A DNA stretch of 64,000 nucleotides from Hyperoodon ampullatus (taxonomy: Eukaryota > Chordata > Mammalia > Artiodactyla > Ziphiidae), in assembly GCA_949752795.1 (NCBI GenBank), contig OX457059.1, forward strand, positions 173,798,242-173,862,241, given 5' to 3'. The position numbers and the translations under genes are program-made. The notes beneath the pieces were generated by a model. The model was not told where the DNA came from. It made no database searches and was given only the letters and a program-made list of their open reading frames with translations. This document shows, in pieces, positions 1 to 11,040 of the stretch (position 1 is its first letter; each line of letters opens with the position of its first letter).

Positions 1-2
1 AA

Positions 3-1440
3 ATGGACAAATTCCTAGAAATGTACATTCTCCCAAGAATGAACCAGGAAGAAATAGAAATTGTGAATGGGCCCATTACCAGTACTGAAACTGAATCAGT
101 AATTTCAAAACTCTCAACAAACAAAACCCCAGGACCTGATGGCTTCATAGGTGAGTTCTACCAAACATTTAGAGAAAAGTTAACACCTATTCTTCTCAAA
201 CTATTCCAAAAATTTCAGAGGAAGGAACTCTTCCAAATTAATTCTATGAGGCCAAGATCACCCTGATACGAAAATCAGACAAAGATATTACAAAAAGAGA
301 AAATCACAGGCCAATATCATTGATAAACATAAATGCAGAAATCCTCAACAAAATATTAACAAGCTGAATCCAATGATACATTAAAGGGATCACACCATGA
401 TCAAGTGGGAGTCATCCCAGAGATGCAAGGATGGTTCAATACAGTAAGTCCCCTACATATGAATGAGTTCCATTCCAAGAGTGCATTTGTAGGTTCCATT
501 CCAAGAGTGCATTTTTAAGTCCAATTTGTTTGTAAGTCCAAGAGAGCTAACAGATCATCAGCAATAGGAGATAGAGGGCGAGTTGCAATTTCACTCATGT
601 CTGACATTGTTGGAACACACGTTCACATGTTTGAAAGTTCACAACTTGAAGGTTAGTATGTAGGAGACTTCCTGTACATGCAAATCAATCATTGTAATAC
701 ACCACATTAACAAACTGAAGAATAAAGCTATATGATCATCAAGTCATCAAGGATGACTGCTTTTGCCACTTTTATTCAACATATTGTTGGAAGTCCTAGC
801 CACAGCAATCAGAGAAGAAAAATAAATAAACAGAATCAAAATTAGAAGGGAAGAAGTAAAACTATTACTGTTTGCAGATGACATGATTCCATACATAGAA
901 AATCCTAAAAATGCTACCAAAAAACTACTAGATCTCATCGATAAATTCAGTAAAGTAGCAGTATACAAAATTAATAAATGGAAATCTGTTGCATTTCTAT
1001 ACACTAACAACAAATTATCAGAAACCAAAAGAAAGAGACATTAAAGAGAGACAATTCCATTTACAATTGCATCAAAAAGAATAAAATACTAGGAGGTGAA
1101 AGACCTGTACTCAGAGATCTATAAGACACTGATGAGAGAAATTGAAGATAACACAAACAGATGGAAAGACATACCATGTTCATTGATTGGAAGAATTACT
1201 ATTGCTAAAATGACCATACTACAGATGGTCAATGCAGTCTACAGATTCAATGTAATCTCTATCAAAATACCAATGACATTTTTCACAGAACTAGAACAAA
1301 GGATTTTAAAATTTGTATGGAAATACAAAAGACCCTGAAAAGCCAAAACAATCTTGAGGAAGAACAGAGTTGGAGGAATTGCAATCCCTGATTTCAGACT
1401 ATACTACAAAGCTATAGTAATCAAAGCAGTACAGTAGTGG
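3..1440 (+). pseudogene. L1 ORF2 reverse-transcriptase remnant, broken
   Basis: The translated pieces match the LINE-1 ORF2 reverse transcriptase. Residues encoded from position 3 include the KTPGPDGF motif upstream of the palm. The catalytic FADD box is encoded at 871-882, and the piece from about 1096 includes the 'WKDIPCS' and 'FVWKYKRP' segments. The first piece is in frame 3 while FADD and the 1096 piece are in frame 1, so there is at least one frameshift. A DNA transposon separates them at 442-674, and a stop follows the FADD segment at about 1042. It is a decayed retrotransposon frame with no expected function. Confidence 0.9.
442..674. mobile_element. Short DNA transposon (Tigger/pogo-like MITE) inside the L1
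   Basis: A 233-bp element with imperfect terminal inverted repeats: 18 of the first 22 bases (442-463) match the reverse complement of the last 22. It begins and ends with CAG/CTG and is flanked by TA on both sides (440-441 and 675-676). Removing it together with one TA restores the L1 reading 'ggttcaata' then 'catgcaaatcaatc', so the borders are exact. TA duplication and CAG termini are the hallmarks of the Tc1/mariner-pogo group. I recall similar ends in mammalian repeats but cannot give a family name with certainty. No transposase is present. Confidence 0.85.
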
Positions 1441-2590
1441 CACAAAAATAGACAAATAGAGCAATGAAACATAATAGAGAGCCCAGAAATAAACCTACAA
1501 ACTTAAGGTCAATTAAATGTATGACAAAAGAGTCAAGGATATACAATGGGGAATAGACAGTGTCTTCAATGAGTGGTGCTGGTAAAACTGGACAGCTACA
1601 TGTAAAATAACAAAATTAGAACATTTTCTCACATCATATACAAAAATAAACTCAAAATGGACTAAAGATGTAAATATAAGGCTTGAGACCATAAAACTCT
1701 TAGAAGAAAACATAGACAGAACACTTTGACATAATTTGTAGCAGTATTTTTTTGGATCTGTTGCCTAAGGCAAAGGAAACAAAAGAAAAATAAACAAATG
1801 GGACACAATTAAACTTAAATCTTTTTGCACAGCAAAAGAAACCACTGACAAAATAAAAAGACAGCATATACTGAATGGGACAAAATATTTGCAAATGATA
1901 TGACTGACAAGGGGTTAATATCCAGAGTTTATAAACAGCTCATACAACTCAATAGACAAAAAAACATAAATAACCCATCATTAGTGGGAATGTAAATTGG
2001 TGTAGCCACTATGGAAAACCATACTGAGATTCCTTAAGAGAGTAAAAATGGAACTAACACACACACACACATGCACACACACACAATGGACTACTACTCA
2101 GCCATAAAAAAGAATGAAGTTTTGCCATCTGCAAAAGTATAGATGGACCTTGAGGGTATTATTCTAAGTGAGATAAGTCAGACAAAGACAGACAAATATT
2201 GTATGATTTCACTAAAAGGTGGAATCTAAAAGAGCCAAACTCATAAATACAGAGAGCAAAATGGTGGTTACCAAGGGCTGAGGGCTGGAAGTGAGAAGAT
2301 AATATTTAAGGATACAAACTTGCAACTAGTTCTGGAAAGCTTATGCACAGCATAATGACTATAGTCAATGATACTGCATTAAGAAACTTCAAAATTGTGA
2401 AGAGACTAGGTCTTAATTGTTCTCACCACAGAAAAAGAAATGATAATTAGGTGACATGGTAGAGAAGTTATCTAGCACTGCAGTGGTAACTGTATTGCAA
2501 TGTATAAATGTATGAAATCAACGCATTGTACATCTTAAACTTACACACTGTTATGTGTCAATTACATCTCAATAAAAAATAAATAATATA

Positions 2591-3699
2591 AAATGCAGTA
2601 AGATATAGTTCATAAAGGAGATAACATGTGTGGGAAGAATATATATTTAATTTTAAAGCCTTAGGAAATTGCTAACTCTTATGGGACATGTGCATCCAAA
2701 GTCCAGTCTTGAAGGATGCTCCCAGTACCTGACTACTCTTTTCCCTGCTCAATAAGTGTCCCTGACTTCACCTATTTACAACAGCTCTTGGGAAAGAGGA
2801 ACTTTGCTTATTAACTAGAAGGAAAGAGCTTTCTTGTAAGTATTTAAAATACTACCGGTAGTTAAAGGGGAGTAAATGGTGATGATTACGTCATTGCAAA
2901 TGCAGACTCTCTATTCAAAGACTTACATTTGCCAGCTCCCAAGGCTGATGGCCATGGTATCTGGACTCTAGGTTTTCAGGATGGCAGATGCATATGTCAG
3001 TGCAATTATATATTTGTGTAGCTCTAAAGGCGGCTGAGCATCCATATTTATGCACACTCTCAGGAAGGAATAAATAATAAAAAGCCAAAAAAGAAAAAAA
3101 TGGTCATGGAGACAACAAAATGTCAAGTGAGGAATTTGGTGCAAGAGAGATTACATCTGCCCAATAGCAAAAAAAGCCACCAAACCGGGCACAGGATGGG
3201 CCAGACATAGGATTTCCCTTAAACTAAGCAATTAATAAAAGTAGCTATTACATATATTGATTTCGTAAATGTCTCTGTAATTCTGAGGTGGCTACATTTA
3301 TAATAGGTTTGTAGAAGCCTCTAAAATCTTGAAAAAGGGAAGAGATGCAAAGTGTAAATATGTAAAGAACACATGGAAAATTGCAAACACTGCAGCCTTG
3401 CATGTGGCCAACTGAGACTGCGTGCCCAGCTGGGTCTCCACTTCTGCCTCTTTTCTGCAAGAGGCCATGTGATTTCTGTCCTTCTTGGAAACCTTGAGAA
3501 GCCCTGACTGGTCATGTCACATTGTACACACATGCCTGGCACATTCAGAGGAGATAGCCTGACCCTGCTTTACATGCAATAAAATACTCAAAAATTAGAT
3601 CAGTACGTCTATCTTTGCATTGATTTTTCTGGGCATGTTTAAAAGGATGTTGCCTGTTAACTTGCTTGTAGCAATAGGCAAAGAAAATCTCCCTAAATC
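2591..3699. other. No recognisable feature
   Basis: I recognise no repeat family and no convincing exon here. Composition is AT-rich and unremarkable. Open frames on the minus strand at 3248-3542 overlap each other in different frames and show no known domain. Confidence 0.5.
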
Positions 3700-4990
3700 A
3701 CTCCACGTGGTTGAGGATTTATGAAATATGCGACCTGGATAAATATTTCCTCTTTAAAAAAAAAATCAAGCAACTTATAAATTGCCACTACAACACACTA
3801 AGGCAGTTTAACTCAATTTAGCAACAAAGTCAATGTTTAGTGCAGCCGTCATGCGGGGGCCTTATTAAAATCCCCGAGGCTCTGGAGTGTCTGAGGTGGG
3901 GAGAAAGGTTAAACTGCACATCAGCTACTGAAGGGGGCTGAAAGCAGAGCGAGTCCAATTAAACTTTCAGCCTTGTTCTCCCGCATAAACACTTGCTACT
4001 TTATTCCCTCTGGATCGCACCGCAAGGCGGCTGGAGAGAGGACCAGCAAGAACCTTTCATGCCGCGTTGCGCTGGCCGGGGGTCTGGCCGAGCCCTTCTG
4101 GGTGAGAGACGCCTCCATCCCACTCTGTTAATCATCATCTCACTCCCAGCACCTGGGACTGACTCCAAGTCCCCCAGTTGCTATATTGACAATATTCCCT
4201 GTTGATTTCCTCATTTTCTCAGCCAAGGCTAGACTGACCTCTTTAAAATTCTTTATAAACGTCAGTAATTGCTGCATCCAACTTCAATTCATTACTTTCC
4301 CAGGCCTCATGTATTTTGATGATATGAAAGTTGACCACATTTACATGCAAATTGAAGTTTTATATTAATAAGGGCCAGTGAAAGGAGATCGCATGGTAAT
4401 GCTCCATTATGACTTTTAAATACATTTGCCCATGTCTCGGCTGGCATTAGCATGGTCAGACCATGAGGAAATCATGTTGGTCTGATTGCAATTTTGTTTT
4501 CCAATTGAAAGTACAATTTCATCAGGTTTCCCTGTCATTTCTAATAATGACTTAAGTTTGCTTGCTAAATTGGAGAATTTCTCAGGCCTGCGGATGAGCT
4601 GGCAAACAGGTGAGGTGGCAGCTGCTCTGGGATGAAGTGCCTCATTATGAGTACGGCCAACCGTCAGTCCCAGGGGTCTCCTTTGGTGACGGGGGCAAAA
4701 TCACTCAGGGCTGCATGAGCAGAGATGGATTATCTTAAGCACATAAACTTTCATCCGAAAACTTCGCAAGCCCAACAATAGTTTGTTTGCTTGTCACCTT
4801 CAAATAGCATGACCAATGACTGCTTCATCTTCCCAAGTGTAAGTCCGGTGGTTTCCATCACAGTCTGTATATTTGTATTCGGCAGCACGGTGGGGAGCTG
4901 ATTCTTTTTCCTTCCCTCGGAGTGAATTATCTGTATAAATCAACAACACTGTTATGCATCTATGTCACGAATAAGACTCAAAGATCCGGG
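3700..4990. promoter_or_regulatory. Candidate conserved non-coding element (enhancer-like)
   Basis: About 1.3 kb without recognisable interspersed repeats in an otherwise repeat-rich window. It has many short AT-rich homeodomain-type cores (for example 'ccaattaaac' near 3956), an octamer ATGCAAAT at 4345-4352, a GGATTA core near 4726, and scattered CpGs in AT-rich context. This texture is what mammalian developmental enhancers usually show. Conservation itself cannot be seen from one sequence. It could instead be unique DNA without function. Confidence 0.5.
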
Positions 4991-6195
4991 ACTCCACCAG
5001 AAATAGCTCTTTAATAGGGACATTTTTCTGACTTACCCCCATTACAGTGAATGTGGGTTGTATGCCTACAAACAAACCCAGATGAGTCAGGAGGCTGCAA
5101 GGAAGTTACTGATAACATCCTCACAGCGGGACAGTAGAAGCAGCTAAATGACAAGGCTGTCTACCAGAAAGAACTGAAACATAGTAATTTTCCTGTGAAT
5201 TTGAAAGAATTGTGGAGCTTCTGCATGGCTCAATTTACCCAGTGGTAAATTGTGAGAGTATAAATGTTGCTCATCTCTAAACTTGCTCTCGGTTCCACTA
5301 GTTTATGAGTCTGTGAGTGAGGATTTGGGAACTGGATGATATTGGGAATAAAAGTTTACGTTTGCCCAATTAGATGCCACTTGCCTTCATTTCTATGTTC
5401 TTCCCCATTAAATAGACCTATTGTGTGTCACTTGATTTAGATAATACAATAGCCTTTTAGTCAACAAATCCTTAAGGCATTCAACTTTGATCTGATTTGT
5501 TTTATCTTTGAGTAGATAAGATGCTGATGGCAGATTGGAGGCGAGAAAGGCCACTGGGTGTACAATAGGGTTCCATTGTCTCTGACCAGTACAGGATTTA
5601 CCCAGAGAATTGCCAAAATTAGCACATTCTATTCTCAGTTCCTCCCTCTGGAGTCTCAAGGTAAGCATTATACATTTAATAAATAAGTCTAGGGTTTGTG
5701 GAGACCCATGGACACGCACATAAAATGACTATGTGAAAACAGAGAGGATGGCTTGTCAGTTGACCAGTTTCTGGTTTCAAAGCCACATCAAACCCAATAC
5801 ATACAGAGTGATTTGTTTGTTTTAATCTTTGTCATTACAGGAAGTTCTAAAGAAAATATAAGGTAGGTGGTAATATGGCAATGATACTTGATCTGGGAAA
5901 AGATGGAGTCTTGCCTTTGCTGCAGAAGGGAAAGGAAAGCTCGGACTCTGGTTTGCTTTGTTAATCGATGTTTGATTGATGATAAGCGTTTGAGGGTTAA
6001 TAAAATAAGTGGTGGAGACTCCCACCCTGCTGGTGTGTGGACAAGTGTCTTTTGTGTGTTTGTTCAAACAGTGGTTCTAACCTTTGCCTTGGGCCACTAA
6101 CTCCTTTGAAATTTGATGAAACCTATGGATTCTCTCCCAGGAAAAAAGAACTTCAAACTCACATACCCAGTAAGTTTTGCACACAAGTCCAAGAT
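4991..6195. other. No recognisable feature
   Basis: Unique-looking DNA. A minus-strand frame at 5408-5719 is open for about 100 codons, but it has no recognised domain, splice context or Kozak support. I treat it as chance. Confidence 0.45.
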
Positions 6196-6732
6196 TGTGG
6201 TAGAAAGAATAAGGCCTGCCAAAAAATGACTACCTCCCAGTCCTGGCACCTGTAAATATACTTGGTACATGGCAAAGGAGAGTAAATATTGCAGATGGAA
6301 TTAAGGTTGTTAATCAGATGACCTTGATGTGGGGGGGATTACCTTGGATTACCCAGGTGAGTCCGATGTCATCACAAGAGTCTTTCAAAGTGGAAGAGAA
6401 GGCAGAAAAGAGAGTCTGAGGAAGAGATGTGATGACAAGCATGTTAGAGTGATGTCGTACAAGAAGGACTTGGCTGGCCATTTCTGGCTTTGACTACAGA
6501 GGAAGGGGCCCTGAGCCAAGAAATGTGGGTGGCCTAGAAAACGGCATGAAAATAGATTTTCCCCCAGATCTTCCAGAAAAGAGTACAGCTCTGCTGGCAA
6601 CTTGATTTACACCCATTGAGACCTATGCTGGATTTCTAAGCTGCAGAGCTGCAAGATAATACACTTGTGCTGTTAATTTAAGGCACTAAGTTGGCGGTAA
6701 TTCATTGCAGCACCAAAGGAAAAATAATACAG
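6196..6732 (+). mobile_element. Solo LTR, ERVL-MaLR type (MLT1-like)
   Basis: The left end reads 'tgtggtagaaagaataa' and the right end 'ggaaaaataatacag'. Between them are the expected MaLR landmarks: 'tggattacccaggtgagtcc' followed by 'atcacaag' (about 6345-6380), the 'cagctctgctggcaacttg' block (about 6585), 'gacctatgctggatttct' and the 'ttaaggcactaagttgg' 3' box (about 6680). It is an ancient solo LTR in sense orientation with no internal region. I am fairly sure of the superfamily and not of the subfamily. Confidence 0.7.
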
Positions 6733-7479
6733 CTCCTTGAAACCCATCTAATACACGCTTTCCTAAGCTTTCAGTAAAGCATAGATATGGTGGCTCCAAA
6801 CATACAACAGAGTGGGATAAGCTAGATCTGTCATTTCCAAGAGCGCCAAGAATTTTTGATGAAAGACAGCAGTGTGCTTCCTGCAGCAGATTATTTTAAT
6901 GCCTAACCTGAGGCTGAATCTACATGGGAAAAGTGGGCCACCTGGGTGGGGAAACAGGCACCTGGAACACAAGGATGAATAATACTTTAGCTCATCCAGT
7001 CAACTGAAGATACAAGTGATGTAAAGAAAGGTGGACCAGGACACTGTCATAATTGCCTGCACCGTGTAGAGACACCCCGCCATGGTGTCCACACTGTGCC
7101 TTTCCAGTGCTTCACGTTCAGTGTCTGCTCATGGCTCATAACATTTTGAAGTTTGTATAGTTGTGTAGGCTGAATTAGAAAAATCTCACTTGAGACTCCA
7201 TACTGATGGCTAGAGGGGCTGGGTTGAAAGCCAGGCAGTTTTACCTTCTTCTTTGCTTCTCCGCACACCACACTCCTGGTTTCATGTCGTGGCACCAGCC
7301 GCTCCTTCTTGCTTCTGTTTCCTCACCACCTTCTCTCTTCCTAATGACTAAAGTCTGGAAGGACCGAAGCTTGGTGGCAGGCTCTTCACTGTGCAAGATT
7401 TCTGCCCTCGGGATTTGACCCACTCCCTGGTTTCATCACCATCTCTGCAATGAGCTCCAGAGTCAAAGCCAACTTGACC
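6733..7479. other. No recognisable feature
   Basis: Unique-looking sequence with no repeat or exon that I recognise. Overlapping short open frames on both strands around 7206-7536 are typical of GC-rich chance frames. Confidence 0.45.
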
Positions 7480-8350
7480 TGGGAGTCTCCATCTGGGCAT
7501 CCCTTGGATGACTTGAGTGGAGCCCTCGACCTCCATCCTTATCCCAGACCGGTTCCTGCCCTGGAATCCCCCATTCCACTGTCTCCCACCAATTGCTTAT
7601 CTCAAAAGCCTTGGAGATGCCCTCTGTTTTTCCACATGCTATCTCAACACAAATCCTTCCAAAGATTATTCTGACTCCTTCCACTGCCCACGCTCTCCTT
7701 TGGACACTCTTGTCTGGATCACAGTGGCTTCTCACCTGAACTCCTGGGACGATGCCCCCATCCTGTCCATTCTCCACTCAGCATCGGAGTAGTCATCTGA
7801 ACATGCAGTAGAATCATGTGACTCCTCTCCTAAAACCCTCCAAAGACTAGACCCTCTGACCTGTGGCTTCCCCTTCCCATGACTGCTCAACCTCCTCTTG
7901 GGTCAAGTGCACTTTCACGGGCTCCCAGGCACCCTCACCTCCAGCACACCCTGCTCACTCTCACTCAGGGTCCTAGCACAGTGGTCCCTCTGCGTGGAGA
8001 GCCATTTCCCTTGGTTCTGGGCTTCCTCACTCCCTCTCTGCATTTCAGACTCTCTTCAGATGTGCTCTCCCTGGAGAAGCTGTCCCCAGTTCCTCCAACT
8101 CAAAGAGCCCTGCTCACCTCATCACTCTCCCTGCTAGTACTTGGCTTGTTTTCCTTTGTTGCACAAATGAGACCAGTTCACCTCATTCCTTCATTCACCT
8201 CCTTGTTGGTTTACAGTTGGCTCCTCCATATCTCTAGTTCTTTGAGGGAGAAACTTGGTCTTGCTCTTCTCTGAATCCCCAAAGCCTAGTTCACAGCAAG
8301 GATGCAATCAATGTTGCACAATGTTGCTGGGGCATTGCTAGCACATGTGT
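7480..8350 (+). mobile_element. L2 LINE fragment, sense
   Basis: The sequence follows the 3' half of L2 in order: the 'gtggcttctcacctgaactcctggg' type segment (about 7725), 'cctctcctaaaaccctccaa' (about 7825), a 'ctcaacctcctc...ctcac' stretch, the 'ctctccctggagaagctgtc' segment (about 8065) and 'tttgagggagaaacttggtcttg' (about 8240). It is highly diverged, as expected for L2. The long open frames at 7517-7792 and 7879-8274 lie in this old repeat and are not genes. Confidence 0.7.
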
Positions 8351-8846
8351 ACACCTGCATATGCCTCTGACAGCACCACAGTCCTTTGGAAGAGTGTGTG
8401 TGGGTCTCTGAGTGTCCAACAAAAGGGGGTCCCATAGGAGAGTGTGTGAAGGGTTTGGAAAGTGGTGTTTTGGAATAAAAGTGATGACAGATTGGTCAGT
8501 ATTCTCTATACCTTTGTCCACGCTCTTTCTTCATTGGGACCACCTCCATTCCTGGCTGTACGTGGTCCAGCACTGGCCATTCTGAGTCCAGTCGCCATGG
8601 GGTTTCCTCTGTTTCTCCCTGGTGGCAATTGATTTCCCTAACTCCCAGACTTGTGGAGACATGAGTCCTCAGAGGTTTTAATCACTCCCTGGCTTTGTAG
8701 TTATTCTAGGCAGCAAATACTACATGTGAAATCCATCTCACCCTGTGAACCCTGGGGTTGGTTAGGTGCCCAGGGGTCATTCACTGAATACTTCGGGAAC
8801 GAATGAATCAATGAGTTGATGAGACATTTAAGGTGACATGCAATAG
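8351..8846. other. No recognisable feature
   Basis: Nothing recognised. The 'gaacgaatgaatcaatgag' at about 8798 resembles the end of an L2 tail but is too short to call. Confidence 0.4.
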
Positions 8847-8984
8847 ATAAACAAGGACTTGCTGTATAGCACAGGGAACTATATTTAATATCTTGTAATA
8901 ACCTATAATGGAAAAGAATCTGAAAAAGAATATATATATGTGTATATATATATATTTGTGTGTATATATATATATTTGTGTGTG

Positions 8985-9021
<37 letters not shown>

Positions 9022-9090
9022 ATACAACTGAATCATTTGGCTATATACCTGAAACATTGTAACTCAACTATACTTCAATAAAAAAAAAAA
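8847..9090 (+). mobile_element. L1 3' end of cetartiodactyl type
   Basis: A 5'-truncated L1 carries the terminal 3' UTR characteristic of artiodactyl and whale L1s: 'tgctgtatagcacagggaac' (about 8860), 'cctataatggaaaagaat', an expanded TA/TG microsatellite, then 'caactatacttcaataaaaa' ending in poly(A) by 9090. It is one of the pieces of lineage evidence in the window. I found no clear target-site duplication. Confidence 0.88.
8930..9024. repeat. (TATA/TG)n microsatellite inside the L1 tail
   Basis: Alternating TA runs and TG runs: three TATATA...TTTGTGTG blocks, then a 14-dinucleotide-scale TG run. It grew from the short 'tatatatgtata' present in this L1 3' UTR. It is likely length-polymorphic. 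Confidence 0.92.
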
Positions 9091-9109
9091 GATAATGTGC
9101 AGCCACAAG

Positions 9110-9235
9110 ACACAAAGTGTGACCTGTTAACAGCCCCAGTTTACCTGGGACTGCCCAGTTTTATCAATGGTAGTACCACATCCCCGAATTCCCCTCATTC
9201 TGGGGAAACTGAAACTGTAGGTCACCCTAAAGATA
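9110..9235. mobile_element. Possible old palindromic DNA-transposon fragment
   Basis: A 'ttacctgggactgcccagtt' stretch is followed by 'tcattctggggaaactg' and ends 'gtaggtcaccctaaag'. This resembles a mammalian repeat built of 'cccgggac/gtcccggg' motifs that ends in 'ggtcaccctа'-like sequence. The ends are partly self-complementary. I cannot name the family, and the copy is short. Confidence 0.35.
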
Positions 9236-10800
9236 CATCATCTTAATAACAACAACTATGTACTGTATATACTCAGAAGGTTACAGTTATTGTTCTGTCA
9301 TTTAGAAAGATTCAGAAATAGGATGCTCTGCCTATTTGAAATGATTTGCTAACTGATGATCAATTTTTACAGAAATGGAAAGGGTACTCCCCTTGGAAGA
9401 ATGGGATTTCACCCTTCCCAAGTCCAAACAAACCTGTACCAACAAACTGTACTTTGTAGTAAGTCTAATAACAGAGGAGTCACCCTGGGAATGGGTAGCT
9501 TATTATACGTATTTTGGTTTGTGCCGGAGATGAAAAGGGAGGCCTGGCTGCTCGTAAAGAGACTTTCCGTTGCTGTTGGGTTTATGTCAGTTTCACCCAC
9601 CCGTTTCAGTCATGGTCAGGTGCTCAGGAGATGACTTTCCTAGTGAGCGTAGAAGCAAACAATTGACACCAGTGGAGACCAATCATCATCTACATCTCTC
9701 TCTCCACCGTTTTTCTCCCTAAAGCAGTGTAACCCTTTATTTAAATGAAAAAATGTCTTAATCAGATGCCCAATATGTAAAAACAAAAGCAGTAGCTCTG
9801 GCTGAGGCCGGGGGTGGGAGGAGGTGTGAGGTGAGCTCAAGCTCCCAGCCTGGCTCCTCACCAAGTAGTGCCTGGTGGACGTGGGGAGGAAGGAGCTTAG
9901 ATCCCAGTGTGAGGATCCTCATCCAGTTTAAGCCCTAACAGGAACACTCTGAGGGAGGGGCAGGGCTGAGCGTGGTGAAATCAGGGTCTTTGCTGGCATC
10001 AAAATCACGTGTGCTTTCTTCACCATATGGCAGAATCAAAGGGCACTGCAAGCAGAAACACCCCACAGCACATATATACTTTGACCATGTTTGTTGTGTC
10101 TATTTCCTTACCATTAACCCCCACCCACTCACACAGAAAAATCTAAAACCGATTTTATGGGTTAAAGCATGATGGCGAATAACAATTGTCTAAGAGAATA
10201 ATGTCAGCTTAATTCCCCCGACAAACTTTTATTTTCTTTTATTGTTGGTATAATTTAGGAGATAGAAAGACACTGAAGAACCATCCTGCTTGATGAGATA
10301 CATCATTCAGGAATAAAACTAATAACCCGTTGTGCATCACTTTTAAACTTTTAAGTGTTTTCTTGTCCATTCTCTCATGTTACTTTTATGGCACCCCAGT
10401 GAAATGTGCCATGTTGCTGTAATTAGCCTCATTTTCCCCCCTCTTTTTTTTTTTATTTTAACATGAGACAATTAAGAACAGCAACAGGCACGGACAAGCC
10501 TGAAAGTCTGGATTTTTGGTTTATGACTCTTTTTACCTCAGGACAAAGTGAACAACTGCAGGACAGGGGTTGTTTCATTTTTGGCTCTACTGTCAGGACA
10601 CTTCTGTGCCTCCTTACATGATCTGCTGTCCTATAGACCCTAAGAGAAAGCGAGACTTTGATTTGGGGGTTTTAATTTACTCCTGCTGCCCAGTGACCTT
10701 GACCATGGCAATTGGGGAGTCTGGTTAACTCTCTATGCCTTTATCTGTGCAAGAAGAAGCTGACTGGAATACTTTACTTGAGTCAGATGATTTAACTTAT
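9236..10800. other. No recognisable feature; weak MIR-like stretch near 10360-10440
   Basis: Mostly unique-looking. At 10360-10440 'tctcatgttacttttatggc' followed by 'gtaattagcctcattttcc' resembles the core-to-tail part of a MIR SINE in sense, but I would not call it alone. A poly-T tract follows at about 10441-10455. Confidence 0.4.
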
Positions 10801-10824
10801 TCAAAATCATTCAATTCCACAAAA

Positions 10825-11038
10825 AAGTAAGACAAAATATTCTAACAACTGGAAACAACTCACAGAATGGGAGAAAATACAATATCTGATGAGGTGTTAA
10901 TATTCAAGTACACAAAGAACTCCTACAACTCCATAACAAAAATAAACCTAATTAAAAAATTGGCAAATGACTTGAATAGACATTTCTCCAAAGATATACG
11001 AATAGCCCCTAGCACATAAAAATATGTTCAAAAACAAC
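10825..11038 (+). mobile_element. L1 ORF2/3' fragment, sense
   Basis: Matches the L1 region encoding the ORF2 C-terminal part: 'cacagaatgggagaaaatac' (about 10861), 'aagaactcctacaactccat' (about 10915), 'gacttgaatagacatttctc' (about 10970). It abuts an antisense L1 piece covering the same consensus interval, so the pair forms an inverted repeat (see the 11041-12490 entry). Confidence 0.85.
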
Positions 11039-11040
11039 TG

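Larger units (their letters stand above)
1..2590 (+). mobile_element. Old L1 LINE, 3' half (ORF2 remnant plus 3' UTR), L1MA/MB-like
   Basis: A sense-oriented LINE-1 copy enters from the left edge. It runs through the reverse-transcriptase part of ORF2, the C-terminal part and the 3' UTR. It ends with the tail typical of L1MA/MB elements (about 2500-2575: 'cttaaacttacacactgtta', then 'tcaataaaaaat'). A short (AC)n tract lies inside at 2057-2083. The 442-674 stretch is a later DNA-transposon insertion; L1 homology resumes directly after it. There is an internal deletion near 1975-1985, where the sequence jumps from the 'aactcaatag' region to the 'gggaatgtaaattgg' region. Divergence and several stops show the copy is dead. 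Subfamily is by eye. Confidence 0.92.

Noticed and set aside
7517..8274. Two plus-strand frames of about 90 and 130 codons
   Set aside because: They lie within a sense L2 LINE and do not match a functional L2 protein in one frame.
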